This document shows positions 59,976 to 64,000 of a DNA stretch of 64,000 nucleotides, piece after piece. Position 1 is the first letter of the stretch, and each line of letters begins with the position of its first letter. The stretch lies in the NCBI GenBank assembly GCA_020205615.1, contig CM035164.1:3189501-3253500 (forward strand), given 5' to 3'. The position numbers and the translations under genes are program-made. Under the pieces are notes generated by a model. It saw nothing but the letters and a program-made list of their open reading frames with translations, did not search any database and was not told the DNA's origin. This stretch comes from Panax quinquefolius (Eukaryota > Streptophyta > Magnoliopsida > Apiales > Araliaceae).

Positions 59976-61120
59976 TCACTGTGTATCGGCGAGGGTAATG
60001 TTGATGACATCCCAGTTTGAATCGCCACTCCAGTAATGCTTTATCCGTTGATCATTGATCTTGAACGTCTCTAATGGATTACGACTGTAGAGTTCAACGG
60101 CGCCATGAGGAAATACCCGCTTTATAGTGAATGGTCCCGACCATCTCGACTTAAGCTTTCCTGGGAACAATCGTAGCCGTGAGTTGAACAAGAGGACTGA
60201 TTGACTCGGCTCAAATGTTCGATGCACAATTTTCTGGTCGTGCCATCTTTTTACCTTTTCTTTGTATAATTTGGCGTTCTCGTATGCATGAAGTCGGAAT
60301 TCATCAAGCACATTTAGTTGGAGTAGCCTCTTTTCTCCTACAGCGGCTTGATTAAAGTTCAATTTCTAAATTGCCCAGTAGGCCTTGTGATGTAGCTCCA
60401 CTGGTAAGTGATATATTTTCCCGTACAAGAGTTGATATGGTGACATCCCGATTGGTGTTTTGTATGCAGTTCGGTAAACCCATAATGCATCATCCAACCG
60501 AAGTGACCAATCTTTTTGACTCGGATTTACGACTTTTTCCAATATCTTCTTAACTTCTCTGTTTGATACCTCAAAGATGTCCACTTGTTTGAGGGTGATA
60601 CATCGAGCCACCTTGTGGTTAACCCCATACTTAGCCAAAAGAGTCAAAAAACTTATTGCGTAAGTACTACCTTCACATCATCGATTATTGCTCTCAAGCG
60701 TGCAAACCTCGTGAAAATGTTTTTCTGTAAGAATTTAAGGACCACCTTGGCATCGTTGGATGGTAGTGCTGCAGCTTCAACCCACTTCGAAACGTAATCC
60801 ACCGCGAGTAGAATATACTGATTGTTCAAAGACGAAGGGAATGGCCCCATGAAATCGATGCCCCATACATCAAAGATTTCCACTTCAAGAATTGTTTGTA
60901 GGGGCATCTCATTCTGTTTAGAGATGTTCCCCACCCTTTGACATCTATCACATGTTTTCATAAATTGGTGGGCGTCTTTGAACAATGTTGGCCAATAAAA
61001 CCTGGCTTGAAGCACTTTTACTACCGTGCGCTCACTCCCATAATGTCCCCCATATGTCGATGAGTGGCATTCCTGCAGTATGTTGTGCACTTCACTGTAG
61101 GGAATAAAACTTCTAATCAT
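59976..61120 (-). pseudogene. Athila-type integrase
   Basis: Zinc finger HSSTYGGH and CDRC are intact and the first core Asp is in [11 protein letters not shown] frameshift follows [11 protein letters not shown], disturbing the second Asp region; the Glu context is shifted too, with [10 protein letters not shown] readable. Then [32 protein letters not shown] and [14 protein letters not shown], a single stop, and a C-terminal part to 59976 (RWSGPFTIKRVFPHGAVEL). About three lesions in total. Confidence 0.87.
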
Positions 61121-61201
61121 CTTGTCGGCGCACTATTTGAATACATAAGGCTCATCCCACATGTACCACTTGACGTCGTGAAGAAACTTCTTTTTTTGTT
61201 G

Positions 61202-61800
61202 TCATGTAAGATCAGGGGGAAGCATGTTACTCACCAGATAATTCGCGAAATCCGCATACCATAGAAATTCTGCATTTAACCCAAATAGTTGCTCATCCAG
61301 GAATGACTCGTTGATTGCACATCTATCTTCTTCCTTTTTATCCCGATTTTCCAGCCTTGATAATTGGTCGGCAACTTGATTCTCCGTACCCTTCCTATCT
61401 TTTATTTCCAAATCAAACACTTGAAGTAGGAGAATCCATCGGGTTAGGCGTGGCTTAGCATCTTTTTTAGCTATTAAGTACCAAATTGCCGAATGGTCCG
61501 TGTAGACTATCACCTTAGTCCCGATCAAGTATGCTCAAAATTTGTCAAACGCGTACACCACTGCAAGCAATTCCTTTTCCGTGGTTGTATAATTCATTTG
61601 AGTCTCTGTGAGTGTTTTGCTTGCATAGTATATGGCGTGAAACACCTTGTCTCGTCTTTGGCCCAAAATTGCCCCAACTGCATAGTCGCTCGCATCACAC
61701 ATTAGCTCGAATGACATATTCCAATTCGGTGCGACTATCACGGGGGTTGTGGTTAATTTCTTCTTCAATAATTCAAACGCTGACTTGCATTCCACAATAA
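61202..61800 (-). pseudogene. Athila-type RNase H
   Basis: Catalytic acids all present: MCDASDYAVGA, TTEKELLAVV and VYTDHSAI. One in-frame TGA after YAFDKF is the only clear lesion between 61795 and 61202. It ends [15 protein letters not shown], the normal RNase H border with integrase. Confidence 0.87.
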
Positions 61801-62893
61801 AACTGAAAGTAGCATCCTTCTCTAAAAGACTGCATAGAGGTTTTGCAATCTTAGAGAAATCTTTATGAACCTCTTGTAGAACCCAAAGATGCCCCGTAAA
61901 ACTTCTAATACCCTTTAACCGATCTCTTGTGGAGGCGCTTTCAATTTTTCCAAATTGCTTTGTCTCACCTCCAACCTTGAGCCGACACCTTATGGCCCAA
62001 AATTATGCCTTCTTCAACCATGAAGTGGCATTTTTCCCAATTGAGTATGAGGTTTGTATCCTTACATCATTGCAATACCATGACCAGATTCCCTAGTAAG
62101 TATCAAAGTTGTCTCCAGTAGACCAAAAATCGTCCATGAAGACTTCAACATTTTTCTCCACCATATCTGAAAAAATGGCCATCATACACCGTTGGAAAGT
62201 TGCAGGTGCATTGCATAACCCGAATGACATCCTCCTGAATGCAAATGTGCCGTAAGGGCATGTAAATGTTGTCTTTTCTTGATCCTCAGGAGCGATGGCG
62301 ATCTGGTTATAACCCGAGTATCCATCCAATAAACAGTAGTACTCATGTCCCGCTAATCTGTCTAACATTTGATCGATAAAGGGTAGCGGGAAGTGATCTT
62401 TTCAGGTTGCCTTATTCAACCTCCTATAATCGATGCACACCCTCCAACCTGTCACTATTCTTGTTGGAATTAACTCGTTATCCTCATTCTATACCACATT
62501 CATTCCCCCCTTTTTCGGCTCACAATGAACCAGACTAACCCACTTACTGTCGAAAATCGGATATATGATACCGGCATCCAATAATTTCAGAATTTCCTTC
62601 TTTACCACTTCCTTCATAATAGGGTTAAGTCGACGTTGATGCTCCACCGACGGCCTTGCATAATTTTCCATCAGAATCTTGTGCATGCAAAATGACGGGC
62701 TAATTCCCTTTATATCCGCAATCGTCCAACCAATCGCTGATTTGTGTTCCCTAAGCACCCTCATCAACTTTTCTTCTTGCAATTCGTTAAGTGCATCAAA
62801 AATAATTATAGGTAAAGAATTTGAATTGCCTAAGTACGCATACCTAAGATGTTTAGGGAGTGGTTTAAGTTCCAATATTGGTGGCTCCTCCAA
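61801..62893 (-). pseudogene. Athila-type reverse transcriptase
   Basis: From the N-side AIGWTIADIKGISPSFCMH through GIIYPIFDSKWVS to GYSGYNQI and FMDDFWSTGD (FMDD at 62129-62140). The region 62093-62893 is one frame with two stops (after GGMNVV and RLNKAT); the thumb region down to 61801 has frameshifts but reads IAKPLCSLLEKDA. The catalytic Asp pair is intact. Confidence 0.87.
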
Positions 62894-62965
62894 TGACGTT
62901 TTAAGTTTTTCTACAGCTATCTCCTCAGTGTGTAAAGGTTCAAACGGTGCTCTGAAACGGCTAAC

Positions 62966-63530
62966 TCATGGCAATGAGCCTAACATCTGTAAGTAATCCA
63001 CAAATTTCGGGTCGTCATTTTCTTCATCCCCCAATAAGGTTGTTTCTAACGGATCGTTGACCAAACTCTTACTCATATCTTCACTAATGATTTGCTCAAT
63101 TAAATCCATCAAAAAACATTCTTCCTCATCCGTAGGGAATTTCATGGCCTTGAACACATTAAATTTGATTTCTTGATCTTGGACTCTCATAGTAAGTTCT
63201 CCTTTTTTGCACGTCTATGAGTGTCCTTCCCGTGGCCAAGAAAGATCTCCCGAGGATAATCGGGATGTTCTTATCCTCCTCGAAGACCAGAATGATAAAG
63301 TTCGCAGGGAATATAAACTTATCCACTTTGACCAGAATGTCCTCTACTATACCTCTCGGATATGTGACTGACCTATCTGCCAACTGCAATAAAATATTCG
63401 TAGGCTTTGCAAAGCGGCAAACCCAATTTCGTATATATCTTGATAATGGCATAAGGTTCACACTTGCCCCCAAATCACATAAACATTTGTTAAACGACAT
63501 TTTCCTGATTGTGCATGGGATAGTAAAGCT
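62966..63530 (-). pseudogene. Athila-type protease and linker
   Basis: Protease open at 63159-63500: [15 protein letters not shown] is the active site (DLGA form typical of Athila), followed by [17 protein letters not shown] and [14 protein letters not shown] frameshift near 63190 leads to an acidic linker (62966-63190) before RT. Confidence 0.85.
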
Positions 63531-64000
63531 CCCCGGGTCTTTAAGTTTTGGTGGTTTTCATTGTAATAATCGCACTACACTCCTCTCTCATTAGTGCCAC
63601 TGTTTCAAATTCTTCCCATTTCTTTTTCCTCGACAAAATTTCTTTCATGAACTTCGCATAACTCGGCATTTGCTCTAGGGCCTCTGCGAATGGGATCTTA
63701 ATCTGCAGTTTCTTGAACACTTCTAAAAACTTCGCGAACTGCTTATCTGATTTCTGTTTTTGAACCCTCTGCTGAAATGGTGGTGGAGGATAAACAATTA
63801 GCTTACTGTTTATTTTTATGTCCTCACATTGCTTATCCTCACCCTTGTTACCTTAAACCACGTTATTGTCCTCAACTTTTTCCTCCGGTGTCGCTGGATT
63901 TTCTTCATTATTACCCCCGAGATGTTTTCCACTTCTCAACATAACTGCTAGACATTGCTCATGACTACCCTTCGGATTTTTCTCAATGTCGCTTGGTAAC
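63531..64000 (-). pseudogene. Athila-type gag C-terminal part
   Basis: Reads AVMLRSGKHLGGN near the edge, a Pro/Gln-rich stretch, then KKLQIKIPFAEALEQMPSYAKFMKEIL and KKKWEEFETVALMREE, the conserved gag-protease bridge of Athila elements. A stop interrupts it near 63855. The rest of gag, leader and 5' LTR lie outside the window. Confidence 0.8.

Larger units (their letters stand above)
55271..64000 (-). mobile_element. Athila-type Ty3/gypsy element, 3' portion
   Basis: Minus-strand element running beyond the right edge: gag tail, protease, RT, RNase H, integrase, a spacer, an extra ORF, polypurine tract and 3' LTR. The DLGAS protease motif, FMDDF in RT and the extra ORF between pol and LTR mark the Athila group. 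It is the best preserved element here. It interrupts G1; CATAA at 55266-55270 would be its target copy, with the partner outside the window. Confidence 0.9.

Overview
This window is a gene-poor, AT-rich block of a flowering-plant (probably eudicot) nuclear genome made almost entirely of nested, broken retroelements. I infer a plant because it holds Ty1/copia and Ty3/gypsy chromovirus pol genes, an Athila-type element with its extra plant ORF, an endogenous caulimovirid, a TRIM element and TA-flanked MITEs with CTCCCTCCGTCC ends. I found no host gene, tRNA, rRNA or CRISPR array. Species cannot be told from the sequence.

Left part (1-10115). A minus-strand gypsy 3' LTR (1-1184) with the last codons of its pol abuts a minus-strand copia pseudogene (gag-protease-integrase, 1311-4596). 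That copia is split by a complete 723-bp TRIM (2349-3071) with two 246-bp LTRs, a primer-binding site, a polypurine tract and a perfect TATAT target duplication. Next is a minus-strand caulimovirid (5070-10115): capsid with zinc knuckle, protease, RT, RNase H, a further ORF and a promoter-like TATA box. It ends at a (TA)n tract on one side and is cut by a copia LTR on the other.

Middle (10116-22884). Copia element A has two ~1.9-kb LTRs that look about 97% alike, but its coding interior is ruined and its leader carries hairpin-forming repeats. Its 3' LTR breaks at ~18852 and is fused to a second copia (element B), whose frameshifted pol ends in a 437-bp LTR.

LTR field (22885-41845). This is a stack of LTRs from two families. 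One is a gypsy chromovirus family beginning TGTRAGAYCC and ending near GGGCGTCACA. The other begins TGTTAGG/TGTTGGG and ends GGGAACTAACA, with CTAGAAGGGGG near the end. Several are solo LTRs proven by 5-bp target duplications. Two MITEs sit inside one gypsy LTR. The gypsy LTRs share a 19-bp-period array of GAATATTC near their start.

Right part (41846-64000). A plus-strand gypsy (gag-PR-RT-RH-IN) is split three times: by a minus-strand chromovirus (43154-51307, TSD TATTT), itself carrying a solo LTR of its own family (46158-48547, TSD AACAT); by a solo Athila/Tat-type LTR (52619-54230, TSD ATATG); and by an Athila-type element (55271 to beyond 64000, minus strand). The last keeps nearly all its domains with few stops. 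The nesting gives a relative order of insertion. Nothing here looks capable of autonomous movement.
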